DNA of 64,000 nucleotides from Dipylidium caninum. Lineage: Eukaryota; Platyhelminthes; Cestoda; Cyclophyllidea; Dipylidiidae. Below are positions 35,421 to 48,564 of the stretch, one piece after another. The DNA is taken from positions 186,001-250,000 of the forward strand of contig QEYB01000850.1 in the NCBI GenBank assembly GCA_017562135.1, read 5' to 3'. The notes below the pieces were generated by a model. It was given only the letters and a program-made list of their open reading frames with translations, was not told the origin of the DNA and made no database searches. Position 1 is the first letter of the stretch, and the number at the start of each line of letters is the position of its first letter. A program made the translations under genes and the position numbers.

Positions 35421-38400
35421 TTTTAAATTGTAAAATAACTAAGGCAGTCAAAATGTTTTGTAAGTCACTTTGAATCATTTATTATCTCTAAAATAATGGT
35501 TTTATGCAAAAAGGCATACTTAAATTGTTGATTTGTAAATAATTTTGGCTGAATGCAATGAAAAATGTGAAAAATTGTCCCTTTTGTTTTCTACTTATAC
35601 CAAATACTCGTTTCATAGTTTCCAGCCTAATAAAGAACTTAACAATGTGTGTACGAAGAAAGTTGATTTTATTATTACATTTCTTTAACTACGAGATACA
35701 AAACCGATGGAAAAGTGGTCGCAACTGTCCCAGAGAAGAGCCCTCGAGACGACAAGTGGGATTTTTATACGCCGGCCATACCGTGACAACAAAGGATTTA
35801 ATTTTGGTGACAAGGAGTTGTCTGCCCAACTGCATGGGTTTATTGAGACAAATGGGTCACTCCGCGAGTCCCCTCGACAGAAATACCCTCGGTCGCATTG
35901 GTCACTCGCCGATTATCTCCACTACGGCTCAGGCGGCACATGAAAGCTCATCCCGAATGTGAGTTTCTCCGGATTCGGAGAAACGCAATCGTCCATGACT
36001 GCTAAATATGCCTGAGCGAGGCTTTTTTTCCCCAACCTAGAAAACTCCGAGTGACTGCCTCGACGCCTGAATTGTCTTTACCGAGGTTAAACTAAGTTTC
36101 TCGTCGCTACGGAGGGAGAGTTCGTGATACAGTCGGTTTAGGTAGGAATCTTCACAAAAGTCGACAAATAAGACGGAGGCCTCGAGAAAGATCATGACAT
36201 TTGGCTTCATGTCAAACAGGACCCCCCTGTGATGTCCTCTGGCCAGCAAGGAATAATGTTGTCTTCTTGCGCGCCTTCGCAGCGAGGGAAGTACACAAAT
36301 GCCATACGTTTGCACTCTCCAGGAGAGGATAATCGGTGTAGATTTGCTCTACGTTTTGGAAGGAAGCTGTCATACAGTCCAAATTGGTGTACAACGTCAC
36401 TGGTTTGACCTCAATCCTAATTAAATCTGCCGTGTCTTCCATATTCCGAGGTCATCTCATTTTTTTTCTGACAGGTGAAGCCTTTCCACGGAACCTCCAA
36501 GCGAAGTCCTCGGTTTTACTATTGCTAGGCTCTGAAACAAAGAATACTTCGGACGGTCGTCTCCAGGCGAAGTTTACGAATGATTTCACTTGGGTTTTCG
36601 TTAATATCGAGGTATTCCTCGTGGCGACATACTACTGAATAAGTTATAAGCAACCGAGTCAGAACCCAGTACCCACAGGTGACCTGTAATTCTGTCTGGC
36701 CTCAGATCTGTTGCACACAAAGAGGATTATGATCCGCTTCTAACCTCGCCACTTATTTATGGACCTACGTCGCCGTTCTCCTCATTCACCTGCCATGTTT
36801 GCCACCTTATGAGTGCGTTCAAGATTTCGGTTTCCTTCCCGTCTGACTGACAGTTGATTGATAAGCGGTAGGCAGCTTAAACGGGTTTGGTAACGCTATT
36901 GTATTTGCAGCAGGGCGTCTTTACGTATTCAATAGCGGACGAGAGATTGACAGGTCAAACGATTGTTGCCAATGATTACGATTGAACGTTGATTTTCCTG
37001 TAGATTTCTGCGTTTTAAAAGTGTTTTGTCTAGAAACCCACTTAACCCCGGCAGTTTATACAGAATAACTCGACCTCGCACTTCTACATTGATGATTGCG
37101 GCCAACTTGCCACAGTCAGCGTCATGGTCACGTCATGACGTAGGGTAAGATCAACAATGCTTCTTTTCCCTTACCTTCGAAATACTGGCGCGTCTACACT
37201 TTCCTTTTCACCTCCCAGTAATGTCGAGTGGTTGGCCAACAGCCACGCAGACAATTACTAGATGTTAGACACTTGTCAAAGATGTCATTTGAATCACACT
37301 GAGGTCATCCAATCGAAGACGTGTGTGTCAACTCGTCCTTTGGTCGCCAACACGTTATCATTGCACCACGAAGATCCATTCGAAGATAATCGAGCTTAAC
37401 TCTGTTGGTTCTAACCTCCGCAACGTTCCCCTTTTATTTTTGACTCTCATGTCAACACTGCCATCTGTTGTACGTGAGGTGTCCCCCATTATGTCTACCA
37501 CGCACGCAGTTCAGGCGTTTGACTCAATTATCCTAATTGTTGGCACAAGTCCATGTTTTCAGGCCTGTTGCCGCGGGGAAATCAAACGGAGTGGCGATGA
37601 GCTTTCCGATAGGCCCGGCGAGTGGCCATCGTGGCACTACCTCTGGTCGAGCAAGGCGAGAGAGTGTCGAAGTACAGTCGACTTGTGTACCGACTCTCCC
37701 AAGACCCCACATCGCTGCTTAAGTGGAATAACCGGTCGGTATTCACTCCTTACAGACCCATGCGCTCGGTGTGGATGTCTTCCATTAAGACCCTCCTCCT
37801 CCTCCTCGGCTCCTCCTTGTCCTCGGCGTCTTAAAGGCAAGACCCGCTTCACTTGACAAAGGATAATTTGAATAGATGTCTTTTTATTGCTCACCACCGT
37901 TTTCATCTTTATCGCTCACAACTGGTCGAATTTAGGTGGTAATGCAAAGCGGTTTTATCAATCGTCCCATGAGCTGAAACAAAGCATAAATTAACTCTGT
38001 CAAATACATTTTAACCACTTAAAGCCCGGCATGTCATTAATAAAGTGAACTCGGGTTAATAAGTCACCTATTTTATTACACTCTCCGAGGTTACGCATCG
38101 GGATTTGGATGAAATGACCTTCGGGAACACGTGTGGGTCCTCCCCCCCCCTCGATTGTGGCCCCTGAGGATTTGACGGGCGAGTTGGAACGCGTGGCGAT
38201 GGAGGTGAGGACGCCGGTGGAGGCCTGTGTGAGCAGCCGCCACATCACACCAACTCGAGGTCATGCATCTTTATTTCCTTTCCTGAGCGACTAAAATTTT
38301 GCCTCTGAAATCCGCGGAGGGACAGACTAGTGGTCGAAATTGCCTCCGCCTTCACCGATCCTTTCCCACGAAGTGTGTGACGGTGGGCTGGTTAGTGTTG

Positions 38401-38908
38401 CATCGTTAAAGTGTCTTCTATGCTGTAATACACGACTAGACATGTAAGTGAAAGTGGAAAGAAGCAAAAAACGCCTCACCAATTTGACAGGAGGCGGCAG
38501 TTCGGTTGAGCGCGCCAAAATTTAGCCACACCGAAGTTGACAAGGCGTGTTGCCGACGTTTAGGTGATTTCGCCTCTGTGTCCGGGTGTGGAGTGGACAG
38601 AATGATCCATGAACTGTGACGAATGAGGCGAAAGTGAAGTTAAATAAGACATTTGCGAGAGGGCGACGGGACGGTAATGCGACATGCCAGTTTTGATAGG
38701 CGCTTAAACAGGCGCGCCACTCTTCCGACATTCAACAAAGAGCCTGTCACCGCAGCGACTCTTGCTCGTCAAAGTGCCTTTCGCTCTTATTTTTGGAAAA
38801 TTCGCTCGTTTTTTTTTGTAGTTTACTTTTCCGTATTCCGATGACGAATCCTGACAGCGGCGCTGTGAGGCGCCTCTTCTCCTCTGCACACCGCAAAGGC
38901 ACCAGAAA
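35421..38908. other. no firm gene; several overlapping open frames
   Basis: Plus 35558-35962, minus 36037-36442 and plus 37323-37856 are open for 75-177 codons, but two or three frames are equally plausible at each, so I make no call. An acceptor at 37559 (CATGTTTTCAG) and a donor at 38441 (GACAT/GTAAGT) are the best splice signals seen. Confidence 0.3.
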
Positions 38909-39920
38909 ATGCAGCTGAGGTACCGTGAAAAATGCCTTCCAAGGCAAATTGGATTAAGAGAACGCGGATCTAGATCACTGGCGATAATGTTCCTTTCGAG
39001 CCGCAAAATAGGACCGTATTCAAATCCCTACGAAACTACTCAACTCTGTTCCTCTCCCGAGGCTACAACTCAGCCATTGCATTTTGCATCTGTTAACCTC
39101 GAGTGCCTTGAAGAGCAATACGGGCGTTCCTCATTGCTAGAATTGTCAGAAACTGAGGTGAATCAAGACCGCGATACACTAGGACATTTGAGTGATCGAC
39201 AAATATTACATTTCATCCGCCATTCCCCTCAAAATTCCTTTTCGAGATGTAGAGAAAGTGGTGCTAAGACCGCTGATTAGCAGTTTATCACCACCGACTC
39301 ATGGAGGTTACCAGTCCGGAAAGATCTGCTTCGAGGGGACAATTCCGTAGATTTCTCTTCTGTCTCATCGAGATCCTCGATGATACCACGCTTCATGAGC
39401 TTTCAGGCTGGCAGACTCTGACATTTCGCTCCGCTCGCGCTCCTCGGCAAATATTCGTTTTGTTCCAGACTGTTTTGCCTCACTTGTTGCGGATTTGAAG
39501 GGGGAAGAGAGAGGAATTCCACTTGTATCGTCTCGGGACGACGTATTTCCTTCTACCACTGCAAATCTGCAACTGGTTTTATACGAGGCAGTCGGGTAAA
39601 TTCCTGCGACAACAGCCGAAAACCGCATTGGCTATGGATTTGTCTCTCACCCAGGAGACTCAAGCCTGGGTAAGACAGACATCTCACTCACCTGGGCAGT
39701 CGCCGATTCGCCGGAGACTTTTGATGCTCCTCTCGAAGAGATCAGATAAAAGCATTCCCATGTTAAAGAAAAGGCCACCAATGGGAAAGAGATCGTCTCT
39801 GGGATTGGGGAAATAAGCCAGATGGTATGTTTAATGGAATTAAGTAATCACTCGAAACCTCAAGGAAGTAGCATGCTGCGCAGTAGCCTCCTCGTTCGAC
39901 GATTATCGTGGTCGTAAGGG
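38909..39920 (+). pseudogene. decayed coding tract, unrecognised protein
   Basis: From ATG at 38909 the frame reads 123 codons (ending RCRESGAKTAD), then a TAG. The same frame continues as protein-like sequence (WRLPVRKDLLRGDNSVDF) to about 39405. There a +1 shift leads into LADSDISLRSRSSANIRFVP and VFPSTTANLQLVLYEAVG, then a TAA. It resumes as TTAENRIGYGFVSHPGDSSL and KTDISLTWAVADSPETFDAP, then a second TAA and about 60 more open codons. The fragment with TDISLTW has the flavour of a fibronectin-III or Ig-type extracellular segment, but that is weak. Possible introns to explain the stops would be only 20-30 bases. A broken gene, or exons with unusual splicing, are the alternatives. Confidence 0.4.
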
Positions 39921-42900
39921 TTATTAAAGTCGCCCATAAAAATAGCTATTAAGTTCTGCGGAAAGAATGGGCCTCTCGCATCCTTCAACCGGGATGAGAT
40001 GTTAACCGTCAGTTTCTACCTCCCATACATTATTATTATTTCATTTGATTAATCTTGGTGGGTATGGTGGCTTCACACCTCCTTCACGTAATTAAATCAC
40101 TCCTAAGTCAAGGCAACTCCGCATTTGTTGTAAGGGACGACTTTAAAGAGTGTGGCTTTGCCCAATTTGAGCATTCGCACCTCCACAAACACCAAAAAAT
40201 GCAATAAATTATTAAATTAAAGCCTAATATACTTTTTGTCGTATAATTTTGCAGTTAATCAAGTTAGATGGGCATTTCGTTTAGGTGCCCACAATGCAAC
40301 ACTTGATTGTTTTGCTGAGGTGGGTGAAAGGGGGAAGGTGGATTAAATTGACCAATCAGGAGGCGACAGCCTTCACTTCGATCCCACGTCCCTATTTTAT
40401 CTCAATCTGGCGCGTGTGTAGGTAAAAAAAATGGTATGAATTATATCAGATAAGTAAAATGACAGTAATAAGAAATAAAGCTATCAATGGATCTTAGCTC
40501 CACATGTCAACAAATCACTCTTGTCAACCCGAAGAGAATAAATGGGGTCTCGGTGGATTGGAGTAAAAATCATTTCGAGAAAAGTGAGTCGAGAAATTGT
40601 TCTCTGTAATAGACCGTCCTCACAATCTAATCAAACACCATCAAGTTATTAAGGCCTGTTTGACAAGCGATGACAGGTGTTTGAGTGCTACCAAGTGACA
40701 AGAGAGTAAAGGTCTGCATGACACACGGACCACCCTCAGTGGCGCTGTACAAAGAGGAGAATTAATGGGTTTTGGGGGAAGAGAGGTTAGAAACTCACTA
40801 AAATAACACAAATCATGACCCGTCGCTGTCACCAAACGGTTGTCAGATGTCAGTGTCTCTTAACTGAGTAAGTAAGAGAGGGCAAAGGATGTTATTTCGC
40901 TTTCCTTTATCTACTCTAATTTCGTTGGAAAAATTGTCTTCACTGGAGTATAAACAGTCGCCTTCTCGAGTTGTCAACTCGATTTACATCTTTCGTTTTT
41001 GAAAAGGGAAGAAGGAGGTAAGGCGGCTTTACGACGGCCATGACACCGCGGCGTGGAGGTAAGCCAAAACACATGCCAACGAATCAGACAAGCCACAAAG
41101 AGAATGTCGTTATTTTTTCCTGCCTGAGGCAATTATCACACCGACTCCTTGTTCGACTGGAATAACAGCCCTTTAAGCAGGCAGTCGGATTGACATTTGG
41201 CATCAATTTACCTCTCTCGAAAGTATTCCACAGCTTTACCGTCACTAGGGCGTAAAGTCTAGTAGCTTTCAACAAATCCACTCACTCCGTGGTAGTCTGA
41301 TTGACTCGACTTGTCCCTGTCCCAAGAGGCGTGACAGTGGCGATTTCGTTAAACGTCCGGTTAAGTGAAGGGCTGAGAGGTTTGAGGAGACTGCTCAGTT
41401 GATGGGGGAGATGAAAACCGCGCGATAATGCAATTGTCGCCCCACTCGAAATCACCCTCATCTACGCGTCGTTAAATCGCCTTCCTCGACGTCTTTCACT
41501 GCCATGTTCCACTTCCACCTGCTTGCTTTTCCAAGTGATGGAGTCAAAGGTAGGATTAACTAAAAGGGAAAACCGGGTAAATCTTTTGTGGGGTTATTAA
41601 TAAACTCCAACAAAATGTATCTTATGCATTTCCATAAATTACCATGTAGTCTTGCACTTATCCATTCTACTCGAAGAAAGTGCTTAAGAGAAATAAAATT
41701 TCGGAACATGGCGCCACTTACAGGAGTTTAAATCCCAATCCGGGTAATTATTAGTATGTTGGTCATTTTTGTGGGTATCAGGAGGATCCAGGCGAAACAT
41801 TTTAAGCGCATCGAGTGTCGGTTGCTCCTCTCATGTTCTAATTTATCCGTGCAACAAAAAGTAGTCAATCTGTCGGTGGAATTTTGCAAATACTTTGTTA
41901 AGGAAACAGACACCTTTTCGAAGTACGCAGCTGTCCGTGCTCTTCGCATGCCGCCCACTTACACGCCATTGCGCCCCGTACCAGGTTCCTCTGGTCCGCC
42001 CCTCAACCAACCCCCAGACACAGCCTTGGCGAGTGATCTGACAAGGAGGTGAACTTCTAACTAGTTAACACTTTAACCGCTTTTCTCAGCTCACCTTTTT
42101 CTAGTACCGCATGGAACCCAGGGGTTTACGGTCGGGAAGAAGTGGATGCTGACAACTCCTTCCGAGATCACTCCTGCCAGCAAAACAACGAAAAGGGAGT
42201 TTTTCGTTTAAACTTTGTTAAACCCTACAGCGAAAATGTACTTTTGCAATTGTGTTAAAAATGTTAAAGCGAAGGTGTGTAGAACGAGATCCTGGTCACC
42301 AGCGATTCTGACATCCAGCCCTGTAGGGAAGCTTTAAATGATCTCCGCTGTCATCGAGAAGAATTGATCTTGTCTCCCTTGGAAAGATGGGTCTCTAGGC
42401 ATAGGTGAAGTAGCAATTAGATCTGCCGAAGGGACCCGGCGGCCAGGCTTCTGAGCACATGTCCCTTTTGCTGGCGAGTACCAGCATTACGACAGTTGAG
42501 CCACGTCTTTTCTGTCGGTTCACCCTCCCTTACCCAAATCTTAGTGGAAATGATTGATGAAAATAACGCCGAAGCACTGGTGTGAATTCCGCCGCATTCA
42601 TGTGATGATGCGTGGAACTTTTTATGACTGCACACCCAAATAGGAACTGGAAATTGCATGTATAATGTTCAAACTCCCATAGGCCTTTCCTATTTTGAAT
42701 AGACTCTCATTTTATCAGGAGTTCAAGATGTTGAGTCGAGGATTTGATGGAATTAACAAGAATTTTTTTAATGAAATGACCCATTCATTGGAGCAAAATC
42801 GCCGAACCGAGGAGAGGCGAAGGCACTGGTTCACGATTGGTTGATATTCGATTGGTCATCTCAGACCAATGAAATAATAGTCCCAGTAGCCAATCGAATT

Positions 42901-43056
42901 GAAAATCCCATTCTGGCTCTCGGGTGAACAAACTGAGAGCTGAAAACCACAAGGAAAGAGAATATTTGCATCATGGATAGGCTTTTCAGCGGTCTATAGT
43001 ACGCTTCCACCTTATCATGTCTCTCCCTACCCCTCTGGTACGGCCTATTTGCTTCC
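39921..43056. other. no supported gene; 5' flank of the protocadherin
   Basis: Ordinary non-coding sequence with scattered short frames. I could not pick a promoter for the downstream gene. Confidence 0.45.
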
Positions 43057-46000
43057 ATGGAGCGATGTAAATTTTTTCCATTCGGTATTTTCATCTCCAT
43101 GCCAACGAGACTTTTGTTTCCTCCTTTTCTCCTTCCTTTGCTCTGGTTTACCTGTTTTTGTAACGCTAAGTTTGTCGGATTGACATTCCATGTGACTGAG
43201 CACTCAGAGCCCAACAAGTGGATTGGAAATATTCTTCAATCCATCACCCTAACTCCCCCACAGGTTCGCTCAATGACCGTGGAGTCTCCACCCCACGAGG
43301 AATGGACTCATCTTGTACATATCGACACCGTCACAGGGGACATCCGCACAGCTGGAGAGAGTCAAACCACCCTCGATCGCGAGGTGATATGTCCCCTTCG
43401 GGGCTCGGGAGAACGGATCCAGGAGTGCCGAATATCCCTACTCATTTCCATTAACCAAAAAGTCCTCGTCTCCTTGAATCTGATAATTGACGATCTAAAT
43501 GATTCTCCACCTGTGTTCTTTCGGAATGGCCAAATTGTCAAGGAGCTTGTCCTCACTGCCCTCGAAACGGCTGCAGTTGGGGAGACAATTGGTGTCCTTC
43601 CGATAGCCGTGGATCCCGACCTCAAGTCGCCGTCCTCTTCCATTGCTTACCACCTCGTTGGTGATGACCTGCCATTCTCTCTTCTCACGAGCGCTGACAG
43701 TCCAGAACTTTGCCTTTCCAAACCACTCGATTTTGAACAAGTCCCGTTGTACACATTTTTTCTACAAGCCTGCGAGACTCACCGTACTGAGCACCTCTGT
43801 TCTTCTCTTCACATTACAATCCATGTGGAAAATGTTAATGATAATTTTCCTGTTTTCCTTAATTCTACCTACAACGTGGTTATCAACGAGGACACTCCGG
43901 TCGGAACGACTGTGCTAGTAGTGGAAGCTATTGACAATGACGCACCGCCTTTCGGCAACGTCTCCTACCTCATGATTGGCAACAAGAAGTCCACCGAACC
44001 ACTGCCCTTCGCCGTCGACGAACGAAGTGGCCAAATATTTCTCAAGTCACCTCTGTTGGAGCCTAAAAAGTATTCCTTTGTGATTGAAGCCACTGACGAC
44101 GATAGCTCAACGTCACCTGCTAACAAACGTGCTGCTGCATTAATCGTCGTCTTTGTGGCTGACGTCAATAACCACAGACCCATAATTGAAATGAAACCCT
44201 TCAGCAACACTTCTCTTCCCGTCTACGCGTCTGTAGGAGGAGACTTTGTGGTGGAACTGCAGGAAGAGGTGGCGGGTCCAATTGTATTAGCCTACCTCAC
44301 CGTAACAGACCACGATGAAGGCGTCAACGCCCTCTGCTCCTGTCGCTTAAACGCCTCCCCCTTCAGCGGGGCTTTTGAATTGACTAAAGTTAATCAGCTA
44401 TCGCCTCAAACGAACGTTTATCGACTGGTTGCAGGCAAACCGCTGGATGCGGAGAACCCCCTATTGATGAGTCACCTCATCCAACCGGTCGAAGCAGATC
44501 GATGCCGGGGTTTGGCCGGTTTCCTCGTCGTGGAGGTCACCTTGTTCGGACTCGGGAAGTACGCCATTGGAAACGCATAAGTCTATCTACATCGCCCTGC
44601 GTGGCATCGATGAGTATCCCACCACATTTGTGTTTCCCCACGCAACTGACGTATATCGTCTCTCCGTGGAGGAGAATGCAAAAATCGGGACAAAATTAAT
44701 GGAATTAACGGTGAATGATAAGGATACGGGAAGGTGTATTCAAATCTCTACAAGTCTTGAGAATAATGAAATTCTTGTGGAACCGGAGAGTGGAACATTG
44801 GTGCTTGCTGCTCCTTTAGACTACGAGAAGGTTACATCCATCACATTTACCGTTGCGGGTAATGAAAGAGGCCCCACACCCTCGCCTCAACCCACTGCTA
44901 CGGCTACAGTTATCATGGATATAGTAAATATTAATGACAACAAGCCTCGTTTGATTGGGTTGAAGCCTGTGGAAAATAAAATATGCCAAAAAATGATATT
45001 CGATATCGTCGAGTCTGTCAATCAGACTGCAGACTGTTTCAGTGTCGAAGTAGAAGAGGAGATGGAAATAGGGCACGTCATTCGTCGCCTCGAAGCCTTT
45101 GATGCAGACACACCAAACTCTACGGATGGATTTATCTTTTCTCTAATGGGGAGTTACGCGCCTCTCAAGTCGCAAAAGGTAGAGAAGCTAACGCTGTCGC
45201 CACTGGAAGTTACGAAGAAGGGCGATCTCGTGGTTGCCGGACGCTTGGATAGAGAGCAGATAAATTGGGTGGATTTATTAATTTCTACCTCTGATGGGGA
45301 AGAAAATTCCCTTTCCTTGCTTCGTGTCAATCTGGCGGATATTAATGACAACGTCCCAGTGTGGCAGTTTCCTTCCCCGACAGACTACCACATCTCTGTC
45401 AGCATCTTCGCTCAAGTCGATGCTGTCATTTCCCGAGTTCAGGCCCTAGATGCTGACACCGGTTTGTTGAACGGCGCTCTGGAGTATACAATTTTGCCGC
45501 AGGTGAGAGACTCTGTCGCCTCTCTCTCTCAGCAGGGCCATCTTGCCCACTCCTTCTATGGGGCTCAACTCTTCTCCCTTAATCCGCATACAGGGAAGCT
45601 TAGTGTGAAGCAGGTTTTACCCAACCAGACAGAGGTTCCTTATCGGTTAGACCTACTTGTCACTGACAAGGGGAAGCGCCCACTAGAATCCTCAGCCCAT
45701 CTACTCATATCCTTAGTCGATAGACCCTTTAATGAGATGCAGGCTATCCAGCCTAACCCTGTCGTCAGTTCAAATAACCTACAGAACGATGGCGTGGAAA
45801 CAATTCCGTCGTCCTTCGTGAACTTGGTAGAAGAACGGACAGAGACCCAAAGTTCGACCACACAAATGGAGAACTGGATTCATATTATCGGCATTTCAGC
45901 GGGTGCGTTAACTCTCCTCTTCTTCATTGTCATAATCTCCATCGTGTTATGTAAGCGAATGCAGAGTGGAAGTCGCTCATTTTGTCAAAAGTCGCCGAAA

Positions 46001-46408
46001 CCGCTGGAGTTAAAGCCGCGTCCAAGACACAGTTGGAACTCCAATATCGCTTCTCCAGTTCATGAAGTATTGCTAGACAAGCGAGATCGTGAGATGCTTC
46101 CACCACCACTTCTACCCGCACAAAAGTCACCAGGACCGCGTTCATCTCCACCTCTATCCGTGGTTGGTATTCCAACCCGCTCCGTTGCATTCGGTGGCGC
46201 ACCACCACCTCAAGTGGAAATGAATAGTACAAAGAATGTGCCTGTTATTGTCAGTGTCGCTGTTCTTCCTCCCGTCTCCCCTACCTCAGATATTCACTTC
46301 CCCAATCCCACCGACTATGTGGTTATCTCGGACAGTGTGACTGTCCCCTCGCCCAAGTGCGATTGGAAGGTGGTGAATGACACTGGCCTCATGGTCGCGG
46401 AGAAGTAG
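43057..46408 (+). CDS. protocadherin-like cadherin, single exon, one frameshift
   Basis: A type I membrane adhesion protein of the cadherin superfamily. Residues 1-37 hold a signal peptide; the hydrophobic run is best matched to the second Met at residue 15 (LLFPPFLLPLLWFTCFCNA). About seven EC repeats follow, marked by calcium-binding linkers: DLNDSPPVF (146-154), VNDNFPVF (260-267), a variant DVNNHRPII (369-377), NINDNKPRL, DINDNVPVW and a DADTGLLNGALEY block. One transmembrane helix (IIGISAGALTLLFFIVIISI; 45875-45950) precedes a ~150-residue proline-rich tail ending GLMVAEK. The reading frame shifts by one base at 44541/44542: VEVT in frame 1 continues as CSDSGSTPLETHK in frame 2, exactly the EC-repeat wording, giving 1116 residues if one base is ignored. 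No intron interrupts the coding region. Calcium-dependent cell adhesion is inferred from the family. Confidence 0.95.
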
Positions 46409-48165
46409 ACACATTGTGGTGCCTGTATATTGTTACTTTCTATGCCAGATTGAATGGTGAGCATTCCATAGTGCTGAAGGTAATCCGAGACCCCTTCTTC
46501 CTCCGCGCCCCAGCCACTTCTTCAACACCAGCCCCAGTCCCAGGCCGACCTCTCAGCCCTACCTGCTGCTTCTGTTTGTCTCCACCCACCAGGACTGCTG
46601 CTACTGGTATATCTAGACCGGTTTTATTTTTGAACCTGCCTGTGCACCTTCGCACGGCAGATAAATTTTTGTACGAATTTTGCTGTGAAAAAGTGAATCC
46701 AAGATATTCCGTTATTATCAGGCGTTGAGCTTGTTTCTATTTTGGGTCGAATTATGTGGGGAGGGAGGAGGAGGCGAGTGGATGGGGTAAAACGCGATAG
46801 ACGGCCAAAATCCTACTTTATGGGCTGACTCTCACTCTTATTTGATAATTATATGCCAAACACTCCCCACTGTTGCGACGCGGCAAAGTCGAAAAGCGAT
46901 GGTGAGCACTCAGGTAATTGTAAAAATTTGCCTAGGTGGCTAAACGTCCGTGTTTAAGTAGATTAACTTACCTACTTAGTCGAAATTAACACAACCCCTT
47001 GTTAAATGATCAAATACCGCTGGGTGGATGAAAAGGGGATTCCCAATCAAGTGTAAGAGGGAGAGAAAAAAGAGGGAGGGATAAAGAGAGGGTGAGGGAG
47101 AGGGGAACATAGTCATAGTTGTTCACGTTCTGATAGTGAATAATGCACCATCGAGGGGGTGCTTTGTTAAGAGAATGACGCAAGACTGTTGCTATCAGAA
47201 TAACGTTCTTGCAGCTTTGAAGGAATTCTTGTGATGTACTCATCTTCTCAAGAATGCGGGGATCACAACTGTATGCAACGTATATAAATGTACCGCCCCT
47301 TAAAATGATTGTTCGTGTCTGATTTTTTCACAATAAATATACCACACAAATAAGGAGTGAGTGAAATATTCAATCTCAGCTGATTTGCTGCTTCTTCTCG
47401 GGTTTATTCCGTGATGTCAACTAAGCCTTGCAGTATTTATGGATTTGAGTCGTTGCTTCAAAATTGACCAATGAAATGCTAATCATTTCATCGGCTTCCG
47501 ATTTTGATTGGTGCTCAGGACTGGAGACATTTTAAATGGTGGAGCAAATTGTGTGCAATATTAATATTCTTAATTACTATTGGAATCATACTAGTTTTTC
47601 TCCATCCTTTCGTCAAAGCGGAAAGATATTGTTAATATATATTGAGATCACGGATAAAAAGTCGCTGCATAAGAGACACGAGTCATTCGTTGCACTTGTA
47701 GATAAATGCAACCAAAACGAAATAAAAAAAAATTTGATTGCACACGATTTGCAAGGGTAACAACAGTCTTTTAATTCATTATTAATTACCAGGAACCGAG
47801 TAGTTTCTTAGATTTATGTATGACTACTGAGCCGGAGATAGATATTTTGATTTTAATTGAAATTGTGCAAGCCTCCTAATGAAAGGATAGGCAAGAAAGT
47901 TGAATTAGGAAGAAAATATCCCGACACCACAAAAAAGTTGAGGTGAGAGGTCACAGTTGACACTGTTTAAAACAAATGTTTCTCCCAAGTCTTCTTTGGC
48001 TTCTTTCGCAAGCGCATGTTTGCCTGTGAATTCTTGATCTCCAAAAATTTCCCTTCAATCATCGATTTTATTTTGTCTTCTCAATGCTTATCACCGTTTT
48101 TCAAAGATGGGCTCCAATGGCGCCTATTTCCGTGAATCTCTGGTCGACTGTAGCCGAGAATGCCA
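46409..48165. other. 3' untranslated region of the protocadherin and intergenic DNA
   Basis: Probably untranslated to just past the AATAAA at 47332. A purine-rich stretch lies at 47050-47105. Nothing coding is recognised. Confidence 0.5.
47332..47337 (+). terminator. AATAAA poly(A) signal, candidate for the protocadherin
   Basis: A canonical hexamer 924 bases after the stop codon, the first strong one on the plus strand. Confidence 0.5.
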
Positions 48166-48564
48166 TGACATCAAGACGGCGATTATCCCAACTTGCATCA
48201 AGTGAAGCCTCCGCCAGCAAAATACTTCCGACTCCCCGGGGATCCGACTTCTTCACGCCTTCGAACCGGAACACGTAAGGCGGTGGAGCAACCCACTTGC
48301 CACCCTCACATGGTCGCCACCTCAGTTACATTTAACGTGTGCGCCTACACATGGGGAAAGGCGTGTAGAACAGTTGTTCACTCCGCTTGTCTGCGGTCAG
48401 TGTTTCCGCTGGCGATGTTTTACGTCCCCGCGTTATCACGTCAACACGACAGCGAGCCCAAAAAACAGGCCCTTTCAACTTCACGTATACTGAGAGGCTC
48501 CATCCGGAAAGTGTTCGGACGAATTTGGGGTAAAGCCAAGGCCGAAGATGTCCTCCGCGGCTAG
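48166..48564 (+). CDS. putative coding exon with a partial C1-like cysteine/histidine pattern
   Basis: 132 codons are open from an in-frame stop to TAG. The centre reads CHPHMVATSVTFNVC, then WGKACRTVVHSACL. This gives H-x12-C and then C-x4-H-x2-C, the outer spacings of a C1 (diacylglycerol-binding type) zinc finger, but the middle C-x2-C pair is missing, so the domain would be shortened or the resemblance accidental. The tail is basic (SIRKVFGRIWGKAKAEDVLRG minus its last residue). There is no in-frame ATG before residue ~38, so an upstream exon is likely. The family assignment is weak; the open frame itself is moderately convincing. Confidence 0.38.

Noticed and set aside
36037..36442. Protein-like minus-strand frames
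   Set aside because: Three minus-strand frames and one plus-strand frame are equally plausible over the same bases, so no single coding call can be defended.
37323..37856. A 177-codon plus-strand frame with an internal acceptor
   Set aside because: Three frames after the acceptor all read as protein; there is no donor, domain or poly(A) signal to choose among them.
43362..46655. Minus-strand frames under the protocadherin
   Set aside because: They are shadows of a strongly supported plus-strand gene.
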